Shown here piece by piece: positions 31,150-39,601 of a stretch of 44,161 bases of DNA. The notes beneath the pieces were generated by a model, which was not told the DNA's origin, did no database searches, and saw only the letters and a program-made list of their open reading frames with translations. Position 1 is the stretch's first letter. Each line of letters starts with the position of its first letter. This stretch comes from an uncultured Eubacterium sp. (GTDB lineage: Bacteria > Bacillota_A > Clostridia > Lachnospirales > Lachnospiraceae), in assembly GCA_948468465.1 (NCBI GenBank), contig CAOKJJ010000015.1, positions 1-44,161 of the forward strand, in the 5' to 3' direction. The position numbers and the translations under genes were made by a program.

Positions 31150-33322
31150 ACGTGAAAACAAAGAAAAAATAATAGAAAAAATTTCCGAATCAGCACAGCA
31201 GCTGCGTGTTCCAAAAGAGCTGGAACCAGAGCAGATCAGGCAGAAGCTGAAAGGAAATCACAGCGGGACATGGAACCGTTACAGAACCGCTGCCGCCGCG
31301 GCATGCCTGTGCATTTGCTTTGGAGCAGCAGGCCTGGTATACCAAAATTCTGTGAGACAGACGATCAACAAAGAATTAAAACAAGAATTAAAACAAGAAT
31401 TAAAAAAAGAAACAAAACAAGCATCAAATCAGGAAACGAATCAGGAAACAGGTAAAAAAACGAAACAGGACAATGAGGAGGCAGCACATACAGTTCCAAA
31501 AGAGCCTGTGAAGAAATTAGGAAAAATGTATACGCTTGCGTCTGGTTACGGAGCAATGTATGATACATTAAAAAAAGCGGAAGCATGGCGGACAGAATGT
31601 AATAAAAAAGAAGCAATGCTGGAAAGTACAGTAGATATGGCGGACAGCGGCGCATCTTCCATGAGGGAATCGGCGGAAGATATGGCGGACAGCGACGCTT
31701 CTTCCATAAAAGAATCGGAATTCAGCGGAGATTTTTTTTCCACGAATTTACAGGTAGAAGGGGTAGACGAGAGTGATTTTGTAAAGACAGACGGCAGCTT
31801 TGTGTATGTGGCACAGTCCGATCGGATTCAGGTGCTGGATGTGCGCAGTGCGGCTCCTTCTGTAGCAGGAACGATTCAGCCGGATATGGATGAAGATACA
31901 GACCGGATTTGTGAAATGTATGCAGCAGACCAGCTTCTGACTGTAATTATACAGACGGAAAAAACAACGCTGGCGCAGGCAGAGGAGACACAGACTTCCA
32001 AGAAGGCAGCATATGAAGACGATATGCAGTATATAGATACAGATCCTGTCACAAAAGTCGTGACTTACGATATTACAGACCCGGAAAATCCGAAGCAAAA
32101 AGATACGGCGGTGCAGGACGGATGGTATCGGACGTCCAGAAAGACAGGTGGCCGTCTGTATCTTTTTACGGAGCAGTCACTTGGGATTGCCGACGATATT
32201 TCCAGAAAAGAGGCTGTTTCTGATGACAACATCAGACAATGGATACCAGGCGTAAATGAAAGCGTGGTTCAGCCAGACTGTATTTATATGCAGAAAAGAG
32301 GAAATCAGGGACTGCTGATGGCATCTTTGGATCTGGAAGACCACAGCCGGGTGCTTGATGTAAAACTGCTGGTCAATGAATACGTGGATTTGTATGTCAG
32401 CAGCACATCGGTATATTTGTATGATGCGGTATACGTGAATGACGCGGTCCGCACACGGATTGCCAGGTTTGCACTCGAAACAGACGGAACGATACAGGCA
32501 AAAGCGGCAAAGACAGTAAAAGGGGGCATTGAAGACACGTTTGCGATTCATGAAAGACAAGGATATCTGCAGGTGCTTACGTCAGTGACAAGTACGGAAC
32601 CATGGGAAAACCGGATCTACGTGCTGGATGAAAATATGCAGACGGTCGGAAAGCTTACCGGACTGGCACGCGGCGAGCGGATTTACGCAGCACGATTTAC
32701 CGGAGACATCGGTTATTTTGTAACGTATCGAAATACAGATCCGTTATTTACGGTAGATTTTTCAGATCCGAAAGAACCAAAAATCATTGGCGAGCTGAAA
32801 GTAGACGGATTTTCCGAATATCTGCATTTTTGGACAGACAACAAGCTGCTTGGCATTGGATATGAGACAAATCCGGATAATGGGGAAATGATCGGCGTGA
32901 AGCTTTCGATGTTCGACATTTCCGACCCTGTCAAAGTCAAAGAAGAAGCAAAGCTCGTCCTGAACGGGGTTTACGACTGTGCGGCAATCAATGACTATAA
33001 GGCTGTACTTGTCAGTTCCAAAAAAAATGTGATCGCATTTACAACAGAAACGTATGGCGATAATTATCGGGAACATTACCGGGTATTTTCCTATAAAAAC
33101 GGCAAATTTGTCAGCCGGATCGAACGTACGCTGGCTGGCGGAGAATATACGTATGCCGGCACCGACTGGCGGAGCGTGTATATAGACGACAGGCTGTACC
33201 TGGTCAGTGAGAAAAAGATGCTTGTATTTTCTATGGGCAGGCAATGGGAGGAGATAGGAAAGCTTGTGTATGGGTGGACACAAAAAGGGAAGGAACGTTC
33301 GCAAATGATAGCATATGACTAA
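31142..33322 (+). CDS. Membrane-anchored beta-propeller protein, probable sigma regulator
   Basis: 726 aa from the second ATG (31142), 6 nt after GGAGGGG; the first ATG touches that site. Layout: ~45 cytoplasmic residues (RVPKELEPEQIRQKLKGNHS), one helix (about 48-70, TAAAAACLCICFGAAGLVYQ), a Lys/Gln/Glu repeat stalk, then a beta-propeller of the PF09826 type. The propeller opens with NLQVEGVDESDFVKTDGSFV and has blade motifs such as VVTYDITDPENPKQ and FTVDFSDPKEPKIIGELKVD. The cytoplasmic start could bind the sigma factor it overlaps. The stalk contains a near-duplicate (DMADSGASSMRES / DMADSDASSIKES). The external ligand is unknown. A regulator role rests on gene context. Confidence 0.8.
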   Translation: MNERENKEKIIEKISESAQQLRVPKELEPEQIRQKLKGNHSGTWNRYRTAAAAACLCICFGAAGLVYQNSVRQTINKELKQELKQELKKETKQASNQETNQETGKKTKQDNEEAAHTVPKEPVKKLGKMYTLASGYGAMYDTLKKAEAWRTECNKKEAMLESTVDMADSGASSMRESAEDMADSDASSIKESEFSGDFFSTNLQVEGVDESDFVKTDGSFVYVAQSDRIQVLDVRSAAPSVAGTIQPDMDEDTDRICEMYAADQLLTVIIQTEKTTLAQAEETQTSKKAAYEDDMQYIDTDPVTKVVTYDITDPENPKQKDTAVQDGWYRTSRKTGGRLYLFTEQSLGIADDISRKEAVSDDNIRQWIPGVNESVVQPDCIYMQKRGNQGLLMASLDLEDHSRVLDVKLLVNEYVDLYVSSTSVYLYDAVYVNDAVRTRIARFALETDGTIQAKAAKTVKGGIEDTFAIHERQGYLQVLTSVTSTEPWENRIYVLDENMQTVGKLTGLARGERIYAARFTGDIGYFVTYRNTDPLFTVDFSDPKEPKIIGELKVDGFSEYLHFWTDNKLLGIGYETNPDNGEMIGVKLSMFDISDPVKVKEEAKLVLNGVYDCAAINDYKAVLVSSKKNVIAFTTETYGDNYREHYRVFSYKNGKFVSRIERTLAGGEYTYAGTDWRSVYIDDRLYLVSEKKMLVFSMGRQWEEIGKLVYGWTQKGKERSQMIAYD

Positions 33323-33367
33323 AAGCAAGGTGTCAGGCCGTACGGACAGGTGATTGGTTTCCTGAAC

Positions 33368-33422
33368 GGCGCTGCGCCTGAGGAGATGATTTTGAGAAAA
33401 TGATCTCCTCAGGTGCAGCGCC
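33368..33422. repeat. 26-bp imperfect inverted repeat
   Basis: 33368-33393 and 33397-33422 pair over 26 bp with two mismatches around a 3-nt GAG turn. The arms are GC-rich outside (GGCGCTGC) and AT-rich near the turn. No T run follows, so it is more like a REP-type palindrome than a terminator, though it lies between two convergent genes. Confidence 0.65.
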
Positions 33423-33458
33423 TGATGGGAATAGCCTGATTGTTGCTGTTTTACACTG

Positions 33459-34083
33459 TCAAAGTCCTGCGAGCCGTTCTACTTCAGCAACACTAAGTTC
33501 TGTATCTTCTGCTATTTCTTCAATGGTTTGTTTTCCTCTTTTTAGAAGTCTAAGAGCTGTTCTCTCTTTTGCTTCGCTTACGCCTTTGCTTATGCCTTTG
33601 TTAAAAATTCTTCTTGTTTCTGTTTCAATCAGTGGTCCACCCATAATATCACCTATACCTTTCTGAACATTTTTATACTTTTTTGAGATTTCTTTTATTA
33701 CATCACCGGAAAGTTCTATAATTGTTCGTTTTTCAAAAGAGCCAATCACTCCCTGCTGTTCCAATTTATCAAGCGTTTCTAAAATTTTCTCATACTCTGC
33801 CTTTAGTTCAGCCAGTTTCTTCTCATCCTTGTTATACGCTGGAAAGTTTTTCTCATGTGAAAAAATATAAAAAGGAATAAGTATCAGCAGACCTTTTTCA
33901 AAGAGATCATCAAGTGAATAGGTCTGCATTTTCTTGCTGTTTTATAAAATGTTCGTTGGGGAAAAACCGGATTTCTTCCCTGCCTGTATATGTTTCTCCG
34001 AAAATTTCATTGATCACAGGAATAATCAATCTTTGGCAATCATTTAAAATTGTCCGAAATGCACTGTCATATATATTTGCCAT
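33459..34083 (-). pseudogene. Rpn/PD-(D/E)XK nuclease-family protein with internal deletion
   Basis: The ATG at 34081-34083 has AAAGGAAC upstream and begins MANIYDSAFRTILNDCQRLI, the start of a Lachnospiraceae Rpn-type (transposase-associated nuclease) family. After HFIKQQENAD it runs into a TGA. The C-terminal part reads on in another frame from about 33929: MQTYSLDDLFEKGLLILIPF, then KRTIIELSGDVIKEISKKYK and a basic helical end. Roughly 100-120 residues of the nuclease core, including the D-x-E-x-Q-type active site, are missing. The junction reads AAATGCAGACC, where normal copies would have NADQ on one side and KMQTYS on the other. This suggests a deletion between short direct repeats. The gene is probably inactive. 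Confidence 0.7.
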
Positions 34084-34294
34084 ATTTTGTTCCTTTCCGG
34101 CATGTGCCTTTATCATATCATTAACTTATTGTAAATTCAAGAATTTCCATTTTTAAAATATCTTTTAAATGTTTTTGTATTTTTATTTCGTTCATATATT
34201 TAAATAACTGATTTATATTTTGGGTTGCAATTTGACAAAAACAGAGTAAAATCGAGATAGAGTATTTATTGTGAAAAACAAGGAGGTCATTTGG

Positions 34295-35320
34295 ATGAAC
34301 GCAAGATTGAAAAACCAGCTCAGCTATCTGTTTTTTATACTGCTTGCGGTACTTGCTTTTTATACTGTATTTCGAGATAACGATACGGGGATGGTTATGG
34401 CATCCATAAAGAAGATGAAGCTTTCCTATCTGCTGGTGTCAGCTGCTGTGGCGCTTATTTTTACAATGATGGAAGGCGTTATGATCTGGTATTTGCTGCG
34501 TGCGCTGCAGGGGAGGGCTGCATTTATGGACTGTATCCGCTATTCCTTCGTAGGATTTTTATATTCCGGCATTACTCCGTCCGCGACCGGAGGACAGCCG
34601 ATGCAGCTCTATCATATGAAGCGTGATGGAAATGACCTGTCAGCAAGTACGGTAGTGCTGATGACGGTAGCGCTCGTTTACAAGCTTGTGCTTGTACTGA
34701 TGGGCATTGTCATGATGCTGTTTGGATTCGGGGTATTAAAAGATAATCTGGGTAATTACCTGCATCTGTTTTATCTGGGAATGTTTTTAAATACGGCGCT
34801 TGTTGTGCTGCTGCTGATTGTAATGATACTGCCGGGATTTGCGAAATGGATGATTCTGGCATTGGAAAAATTGCTGATTCGTATGCACATGTTAAAAAAG
34901 TCGGAGTATCGTTTGAATCAAATAAATCATTTTATCCAAAGTTATCAAAATGCGGTGCGGTTTTTGCTGCAGCATAAAAAGCAGGTTGCAGTAGTTCTGC
35001 TGGCGACATTTGTACAACGGTGTCTTGTCTTTCTTCTGCCGTATATTGTATATTGCGGATTTGGGCTGGATGGAACGGACGCGGGTACGATCCTGATGAT
35101 TCAGATGTCTATTTATCTGGCCGTCGATATGCTGCCGCTGCCGGGAGCACAGGGAATTACAGAGCTGATGTACCGCAGGGCATTTCGTGATATATTTACA
35201 GCAGAATATGTAGTCCCTTCCATGTGTGTGTCCAGAGGGATCAGCTTTTATTTCCTGTTATTTTTCAGCATGGCAGTATGCACAGTGCATCATATACGGT
35301 ATCGGATGCATAAGATTTAA
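34295..35320 (+). CDS. Lysylphosphatidylglycerol synthase/UPF0104-type membrane protein
   Basis: 341 aa from the ATG at 34295 (AGGAGG 8 nt upstream); the GTG at 34271 precedes the ribosome site. About eight membrane helices. It carries the family core YSFVGFLYSGITPSATGGQP and a second region DMLPLPGAQGITELMYRRAF (the P-G-x-x-G-x-x-E element). This matches the flippase-like N-terminal half of MprF and the YbhN/AglD group, without the aminoacyl-transferase domain. It is therefore likely a lipid or polyprenyl-linked substrate translocase or accessory, not a synthase. The gene stands alone. A TTGACA at 34233 lacks a clear -10. Confidence 0.8.
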   Translation: MNARLKNQLSYLFFILLAVLAFYTVFRDNDTGMVMASIKKMKLSYLLVSAAVALIFTMMEGVMIWYLLRALQGRAAFMDCIRYSFVGFLYSGITPSATGGQPMQLYHMKRDGNDLSASTVVLMTVALVYKLVLVLMGIVMMLFGFGVLKDNLGNYLHLFYLGMFLNTALVVLLLIVMILPGFAKWMILALEKLLIRMHMLKKSEYRLNQINHFIQSYQNAVRFLLQHKKQVAVVLLATFVQRCLVFLLPYIVYCGFGLDGTDAGTILMIQMSIYLAVDMLPLPGAQGITELMYRRAFRDIFTAEYVVPSMCVSRGISFYFLLFFSMAVCTVHHIRYRMHKI

Positions 35321-35331
35321 CTTGCATTTTC

Positions 35332-35439
35332 AATAAAACATAGTAGAATCAAGATAGGAAATATTTACAACAAAGCATAACAGAATCAAGATAGGAAATA
35401 TTTACAATAAAACATAACAGAATCGAAATAGGAAATCGC
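35332..35439. repeat. Tandem 37-bp repeats, about 2.9 units
   Basis: Units at 35332-35368, 35369-35405 and 35406-35439 (last one shortened). Each contains a stretch like AGAATCAAGATAGGAAAT. Units 1 and 2 differ at 4 of 37 positions. They lie between the flippase-like gene and cysE. A related string (AAAATCGAGATAGAGTATTT) occurs once near 34247-34266, before the previous gene. Confidence 0.75.
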
Positions 35440-35508
35440 AATCAGGCATAAAATATGATATAAATCTATCATTACAGAAATAAGTTTCAGGCTGGGAGGT
35501 AACTGACA

Positions 35509-36441
35509 GTGGCGGAAAACAGGACAGATTTTGACCAGGTAGTAAAACAGATTACGCAGAATTATATTTCGGATGAAGTATTTGTAACGAAGGAAAACCG
35601 GAGGCTGCCGGGCAGGAGCAATATTATCATACTGATCAAACGTCTGCGGTCTTTAATGTTTCCGGGATATTTTGAAGAGAAAAATTTTGAATATACAAAC
35701 GCGCAGTATTTTGCGGGCAATACCATCAACAGCATACGCAGGGAATTGCGCCAGCAGGTGGAAATTGCGCTGCTGTATACAAATGAGAGCAAGACAAGAG
35801 AGCAGATTGAAGAAGAGGCGGATGATACGGCGCAGTATTTTATCGGAAGGCTCGCTCATATTCAAAATATGCTCTTAAAAGACGTGCAGGCAGGATTTGA
35901 CGGCGATCCTGCGGCAAAAAGCAGACAGGAAATCATTTCTTCTTATCCGGGTGTTTTCGCGATCTTTGTATACCGGATGGCACATGAGCTGTATATCAGG
36001 AAGGTGCCGTTTATTCCGCGCATTATGTCGGAGTATGCGCATAGCCGTACCGGGATAGATATCAATCCCGGAGCTGTCATTGGAGAATATTTTTTCATTG
36101 ACCATGGCACCGGAGTTGTGATCGGAGAGACAACCAAAATCGGAAACAACGTGAAACTGTATCAGGGAGTGACGCTTGGGGCGCTGTCTACCAGAAAAGG
36201 ACAGCTGCTTGCAGATGTCAAGCGGCATCCTACCATTGAAAACAATGTGACAATCTATTCCGGAGCTACGATTTTAGGAGGAGAGACAGTCATCGGGGCA
36301 AATTCCATTATCGGCGGCAATACGTTTATTACGGAGTCGATTCCCGCATATACAAAGGTGTCGTTAAAAGCTCCGGAAATGGTATTTCAAGTGGATACAC
36401 CAAAAAACGGAGAAGAATGGGTTTGGGACTGGGTCATTTAA
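35509..36441 (+). CDS. cysE: Serine O-acetyltransferase, EpsC type
   Basis: 310 aa from the GTG at 35509 with GGGAGG 9 nt upstream. It acetylates L-serine with acetyl-CoA, the first step of cysteine synthesis. A helical N-terminal half is followed by a left-handed beta-helix of hexapeptide repeats ([20 protein letters not shown], then [40 protein letters not shown]) with the catalytic His in FIDHGTG. The long N-terminus and missing C-terminal inhibitory tail fit the EpsC form found in Firmicutes and Bacteroidetes. No cysteine synthase lies next to it. Confidence 0.92.
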   Translation: MAENRTDFDQVVKQITQNYISDEVFVTKENRRLPGRSNIIILIKRLRSLMFPGYFEEKNFEYTNAQYFAGNTINSIRRELRQQVEIALLYTNESKTREQIEEEADDTAQYFIGRLAHIQNMLLKDVQAGFDGDPAAKSRQEIISSYPGVFAIFVYRMAHELYIRKVPFIPRIMSEYAHSRTGIDINPGAVIGEYFFIDHGTGVVIGETTKIGNNVKLYQGVTLGALSTRKGQLLADVKRHPTIENNVTIYSGATILGGETVIGANSIIGGNTFITESIPAYTKVSLKAPEMVFQVDTPKNGEEWVWDWVI

Positions 36442-36593
36442 AGTTCGATGCGGCGTGCAAAGCTTTTGTGGCAGTGTTGTACAATGAATTTGAAATGAAT
36501 TAAAATGAATCAATTAGAATGAAATTATGTCAGAATAAAATATAAACAAGAATAATCATGAACTATTCAGAACATAAGATAAACAGACAGAGG

Positions 36594-37397
36594 CTAAGCT
36601 TCGGGCTCACTGACAGTTACCGAACAGCTTGTTTTGATTCCATCCTCGCGGGCATAGACATATGCCCGTCCTTTTTTGAGTGCGGTAATATTGCCGTTTT
36701 GATCAACGGAAAGCACATTGCTGTTACTCGTACTCCATTCTGGTACGTTGCCTGAAGAAACAACCGCAGTCAGTGCACGCGTTTCCCCAACAGTCATAGA
36801 CACAGACGATGCAGAAAGCTTAACCTGAGGCTGTTTAACAGTGATGGTACAGGTCTTGGATACACCGTCAACTTTTGCCGTAATTTTGGCTGTTCCATGC
36901 TTTACCGCAGTGACAAGGCCATTTTCATCGACGGTAGCAACACTGCTTTTGCTTGATTTCCAGACCGGAGCATGACCGTTTGAAACTTTCGCCGCAAGCT
37001 GTTTCGTACCGTTTCGGTAAAGCGACACATTGGCGGGAGTAATCGTCAGCGTAGTTGGTTTTACAGTAATACGACAGGTTGCTTCCGCATTTCTGATTTT
37101 TGCGGTAATACTGCATGTACCAGCTTTTTTTGCCGTAATCAGACCATAAGTGTTCACCGACGCTATCGAAGATTTACTGCTCTTAAAAGAAGGCTGTTTT
37201 CCGTTCGATGCGACTGCGACAAGCATAAATTCATCGCCGATCGCCATAGTTTTGGAATATTTGGTAAGCACGATCACAGGCGGCATTGACAATACGGCAG
37301 CATCTGCGCTGATTGTCATCCGGGTTAACGGGGTAAACAGAAATAAAATCGTTAATAATATAATAGATATCAAAGAATAAAAAGATCTGCGTGTCAT
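36594..37397 (-). CDS. Exported protein with three Big_2 (bacterial Ig-like) domains
   Basis: 267 aa from the ATG at 37395-37397 with AAGGAGG 8 nt upstream; an earlier ATG in frame lies before this site. A signal-type segment (about 8-26, LISIILLTILFLFTPLTRM) and cleavage near SADAAVL. Three consecutive Big_2 repeats of ~75 residues follow, each ending SxITAKI/V...C-x-I-T-V-K or similar (SSKSSIASVNTYGLITAKKA; SSKSSVATVDENGLVTAVKH; TSNSNVLSVDQNGNITALKK). Each repeat keeps a Cys near its last strand. There is no wall anchor motif, so it is secreted or held by interaction. Probably a surface adhesion or matrix protein; ligand unknown. Confidence 0.85.
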   Translation of the reverse strand: MTRRSFYSLISIILLTILFLFTPLTRMTISADAAVLSMPPVIVLTKYSKTMAIGDEFMLVAVASNGKQPSFKSSKSSIASVNTYGLITAKKAGTCSITAKIRNAEATCRITVKPTTLTITPANVSLYRNGTKQLAAKVSNGHAPVWKSSKSSVATVDENGLVTAVKHGTAKITAKVDGVSKTCTITVKQPQVKLSASSVSMTVGETRALTAVVSSGNVPEWSTSNSNVLSVDQNGNITALKKGRAYVYAREDGIKTSCSVTVSEPEA

Positions 37398-37457
37398 AGG
37401 AAATACCTCCTTCAAATACTGCCACAAAAGTATTCCACACGCCGAATCGACATCATT

Positions 37458-37486
37458 ATCATAACATGAAAATGTGGTGCTGTAAA
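37458..37486 (-). promoter_or_regulatory. SigA-type promoter for Big_2 protein
   Basis: On the minus strand TTTACA (37481-37486), 17 nt, TATGAT (37458-37463), about 60 nt before the start codon. Confidence 0.6.
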
Positions 37487-37526
37487 CTGGCAGAATTCAC
37501 AAAAAGGAAATATAATTACGCAAAGC

Positions 37527-37555
37527 TTGCCATTTTCCCCAAAATACCCTATAAT
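37527..37555 (+). promoter_or_regulatory. SigA-type promoter for DUF308 operon
   Basis: TTGCCA (37527-37532), 17 nt, TATAAT (37550-37555). It is the only clear promoter ahead of the group from 37605 to the TetR gene ending at 39433. Confidence 0.65.
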
Positions 37556-37604
37556 GACCAGATATAAGCATCATTTGCAAACAAAAAGAGAAGGAGTGAA
37601 TATA

Positions 37605-38183
37605 ATGAAGGAATTTTTCAAAAAGCTTCGAATTGCAGCGTATCTGACGGCTGTACTTACCATTGCTCTGGGCGTGATACTGATTGCGTGGCCAATGGAA
37701 GTGACAGGGCTGATCTGCCGGGTGCTTGGCGCATTGCTTGTAGTAATGGGGGCGGTCTATATATTTGGATATTTTGTGGAAGGCAGGGGGATTTTGTCGA
37801 TCACAGGCGGGCTGCTGTTTTTATTTCTCGGTGTATGGATTTTTATTACGCCGCAGTCGATCGCGACACTTGTGCCGATTGTAATAGGGGTTGTTTTGCT
37901 TGTACACAGCCTGCGTGATTTTCAGATGGCATCAGAGGCAAAGAGTAATGGCAGCGGGCGTTGGGGCATGTTGTTTTTGCTGGCGCTCTTAAATTGTGTG
38001 TTTGGGGTAGTCTGTATCTGTGATTCGTTTGGAGTTGTTTCGCTGGCGGTGCGTATGCTTGGAATCGCGCTTGTTTATGATGGAATTTCGAATATGATTA
38101 TTGTATACCACACAGCGCAGGCAGTAAAATACGCGGCTGAAAAAATAGAACCGATTGATGTGGATGCACATGAAGTAGAATAA
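37605..38183 (+). CDS. HdeD/DUF308 family membrane protein
   Basis: 192 aa from the ATG at 37605 (AAGGAG upstream); the longer ORF start at 37527 lies in the promoter. Six membrane helices in three hairpins (about 12-30, 36-55, 62-80, 86-103, 118-137, 143-165). Repeated G-x-x-L/I-G-x-x-x-I patterns, such as LIAWPMEVTGLICRVLGALL and FGVVSLAVRMLGIALVYDGI, are typical of DUF308/HdeD. HdeD of E. coli is linked to acid resistance; function in Firmicutes is not established. A short acidic cytoplasmic tail ends the chain. First gene of a group leading to a TetR regulator and exporter genes. Confidence 0.8.
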   Translation: MKEFFKKLRIAAYLTAVLTIALGVILIAWPMEVTGLICRVLGALLVVMGAVYIFGYFVEGRGILSITGGLLFLFLGVWIFITPQSIATLVPIVIGVVLLVHSLRDFQMASEAKSNGSGRWGMLFLLALLNCVFGVVCICDSFGVVSLAVRMLGIALVYDGISNMIIVYHTAQAVKYAAEKIEPIDVDAHEVE

Positions 38184-38211
38184 CACAGATGGAAAGAGAA
38201 AGTGAAAAACG

Positions 38212-38442
38212 ATGCGCAAGATGGAATTTAAAATGGAGCGTACAGGACTCTTAAAAGAGGGCGATGTGCTTCCGGTTACCGAAGGGAAACTGCCGGATTC
38301 GTATTATTATACACTTGGCAATGCATATGCAATGTCAGCGAACTATAAGTTCCGGGAACGGCTCACATCTACCGAAGGGACAGTGCTGGAAATAAAAGAA
38401 ACACCGAAAGGATTTTTTGTGACGGTTGCCTTTGATGAATGA
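38212..38442 (+). CDS. Hypothetical 76-aa protein
   Basis: 76 aa; starts MRKMEFKMERTGLLKEGDVL and ends TVLEIKETPKGFFVTVAFDE. Mixed alpha/beta, soluble, no motif recognised. The beta-rich ending resembles small PilZ-like or OB-like folds only vaguely. The ribosome site is weak (GAGAAAG about 10 nt before ATG), and the internal ATG at 38221 is an alternative start. It lies 28 nt after the DUF308 gene and before another small gene, so it is likely co-transcribed. Confidence 0.55.
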   Translation: MRKMEFKMERTGLLKEGDVLPVTEGKLPDSYYYTLGNAYAMSANYKFRERLTSTEGTVLEIKETPKGFFVTVAFDE

Positions 38443-38506
38443 CAATATCGGGGATCCGTTAAGTAAAGGGCATTGGTATGATAAGGAAAAGAAAGGGAGG
38501 GATTTG

Positions 38507-38863
38507 ATGGCGGCATATTTGGATAATGGCACACTGGACATTTTAAGTGTTCAGTACCGTCTGGAAAACGGGTTTGTGGTGAATGGATTAAGGCTGATAC
38601 CGCAGGCATTTATTGTAAGTGTGGATGAGCCGGAGAAAAGCGGCGCGGGCACGATTGTATTTGAAAAGGTACATGCGCTGACGATGAAGGGGCAGAAGGT
38701 ATGGCTGCTTGGAAAAGAAGATTTGGAAATCAGCGGCATTTACGATAATACATGGGTATGCCGCGTCGAGCAGACACGTAAGCTGATCTGCTGGCGGGAA
38801 GGGACCGAAGAGATGATTCCGGTACCGGAAGATTTATGGAAGAATAAGCTGGAGGAAAAATAA
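38507..38863 (+). CDS. Hypothetical 118-aa protein
   Basis: 118 aa from the ATG at 38507 with AAGGGAGGG 5-6 nt upstream; longer in-frame starts at 38426 and 38438 lack such a site. The sequence looks beta-rich (LDILSVQYRLENGFVVNGLR, IVFEKVHALTMKGQKVWLLG) with Trp-rich ends (DNTWVCRVEQTRKLICWREG). No family recognised. It ends 3 nt before the TetR start and is probably translated with it. Function not inferred. Confidence 0.6.
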   Translation: MAAYLDNGTLDILSVQYRLENGFVVNGLRLIPQAFIVSVDEPEKSGAGTIVFEKVHALTMKGQKVWLLGKEDLEISGIYDNTWVCRVEQTRKLICWREGTEEMIPVPEDLWKNKLEEK

Positions 38864-38866
38864 TTC

Positions 38867-39433
38867 ATGGCCAATCAGGGAAAACGAGAGATTGACCAGC
38901 TGCTTGCAGATAGCTTTAAGGAGTTGGCATGTCAGTATCCGATCGAGAAAATTACGATTAAGGAGATTACAGATCGGGCAGGAGTCATCCGTACGACGTT
39001 TTACAATCATTTTCAGGATAAGTATGAACTGCTGGAATGGATTATCAATCATGATCTGATCGAACCGATTAAGCCGTTTGTCCGCAGCGGATTAACAACA
39101 CAGGCAATGACATTTTTATTTATCAATGTGGAAAAACAAAAAGAATTCTATACGAAAGTCAGCAGGCTGGAAGGACAGAATTCTTTTAACAGCATTTCTC
39201 AGCATTGCCTGCGAAGCCTGCTGGAAGAGGTGTGCATAGAACACAGCGCCCGCAAGCAGCCGAAAAATGAATGGCTGACGCCGGAGCGGCTGGCACAGTA
39301 TTACGGACAGTCTATGGTATTTATTTTAATCGAATGGATACAAAGCGGAATGACCATTTCGGCGGAAGATCTGGCTGAACTGTATCAGTATGTGATGAGC
39401 CATTCACTGGAAGATGCGTTAAAGGATTTGTAA
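38867..39433 (+). CDS. TetR/AcrR family transcriptional regulator
   Basis: 188 aa. N-terminal helix-turn-helix (residues ~8-55): QLLADSFKELACQYPIEKIT, then IKEITDRAGVIRTTFYNHFQDKY with the recognition helix TTFYNHF. The C-terminal half matches the TetR_C-type domain seen in DhaS-like members (LYQYVMSHSLEDALKDL at the end). Ligand unknown. It lies directly before the MMPL exporter and its partner. The family's usual role is a local repressor of transport genes, so it probably controls 39602-43978 or its own group. Confidence 0.88.
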   Translation: MANQGKREIDQLLADSFKELACQYPIEKITIKEITDRAGVIRTTFYNHFQDKYELLEWIINHDLIEPIKPFVRSGLTTQAMTFLFINVEKQKEFYTKVSRLEGQNSFNSISQHCLRSLLEEVCIEHSARKQPKNEWLTPERLAQYYGQSMVFILIEWIQSGMTISAEDLAELYQYVMSHSLEDALKDL

Positions 39434-39511
39434 CAGACAGATATACAATTTCATAAATTTGTATTCCAAATTTCACAGGATATCGAAAATGTAAAAAAAT
39501 GGGTACACTTA

Positions 39512-39549
39512 AAAAAGATTGAATATGTTCATATTCAGTCTTTTTTTAT
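39512..39549 (+). terminator. Intrinsic terminator between TetR and MMPL genes
   Basis: 15-bp stem with one G-T pair (39512-39526 with 39531-39545), GTTC loop and a T run. It can serve both strands but here follows the TetR gene, so the MMPL genes either have a separate promoter or depend on antitermination. Confidence 0.75.
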
Positions 39550-39601
39550 ATACTTCTATATGCACTGGTGTAGAAATAAAAAAGAAAGAGATGAGAAAAG
39601 C

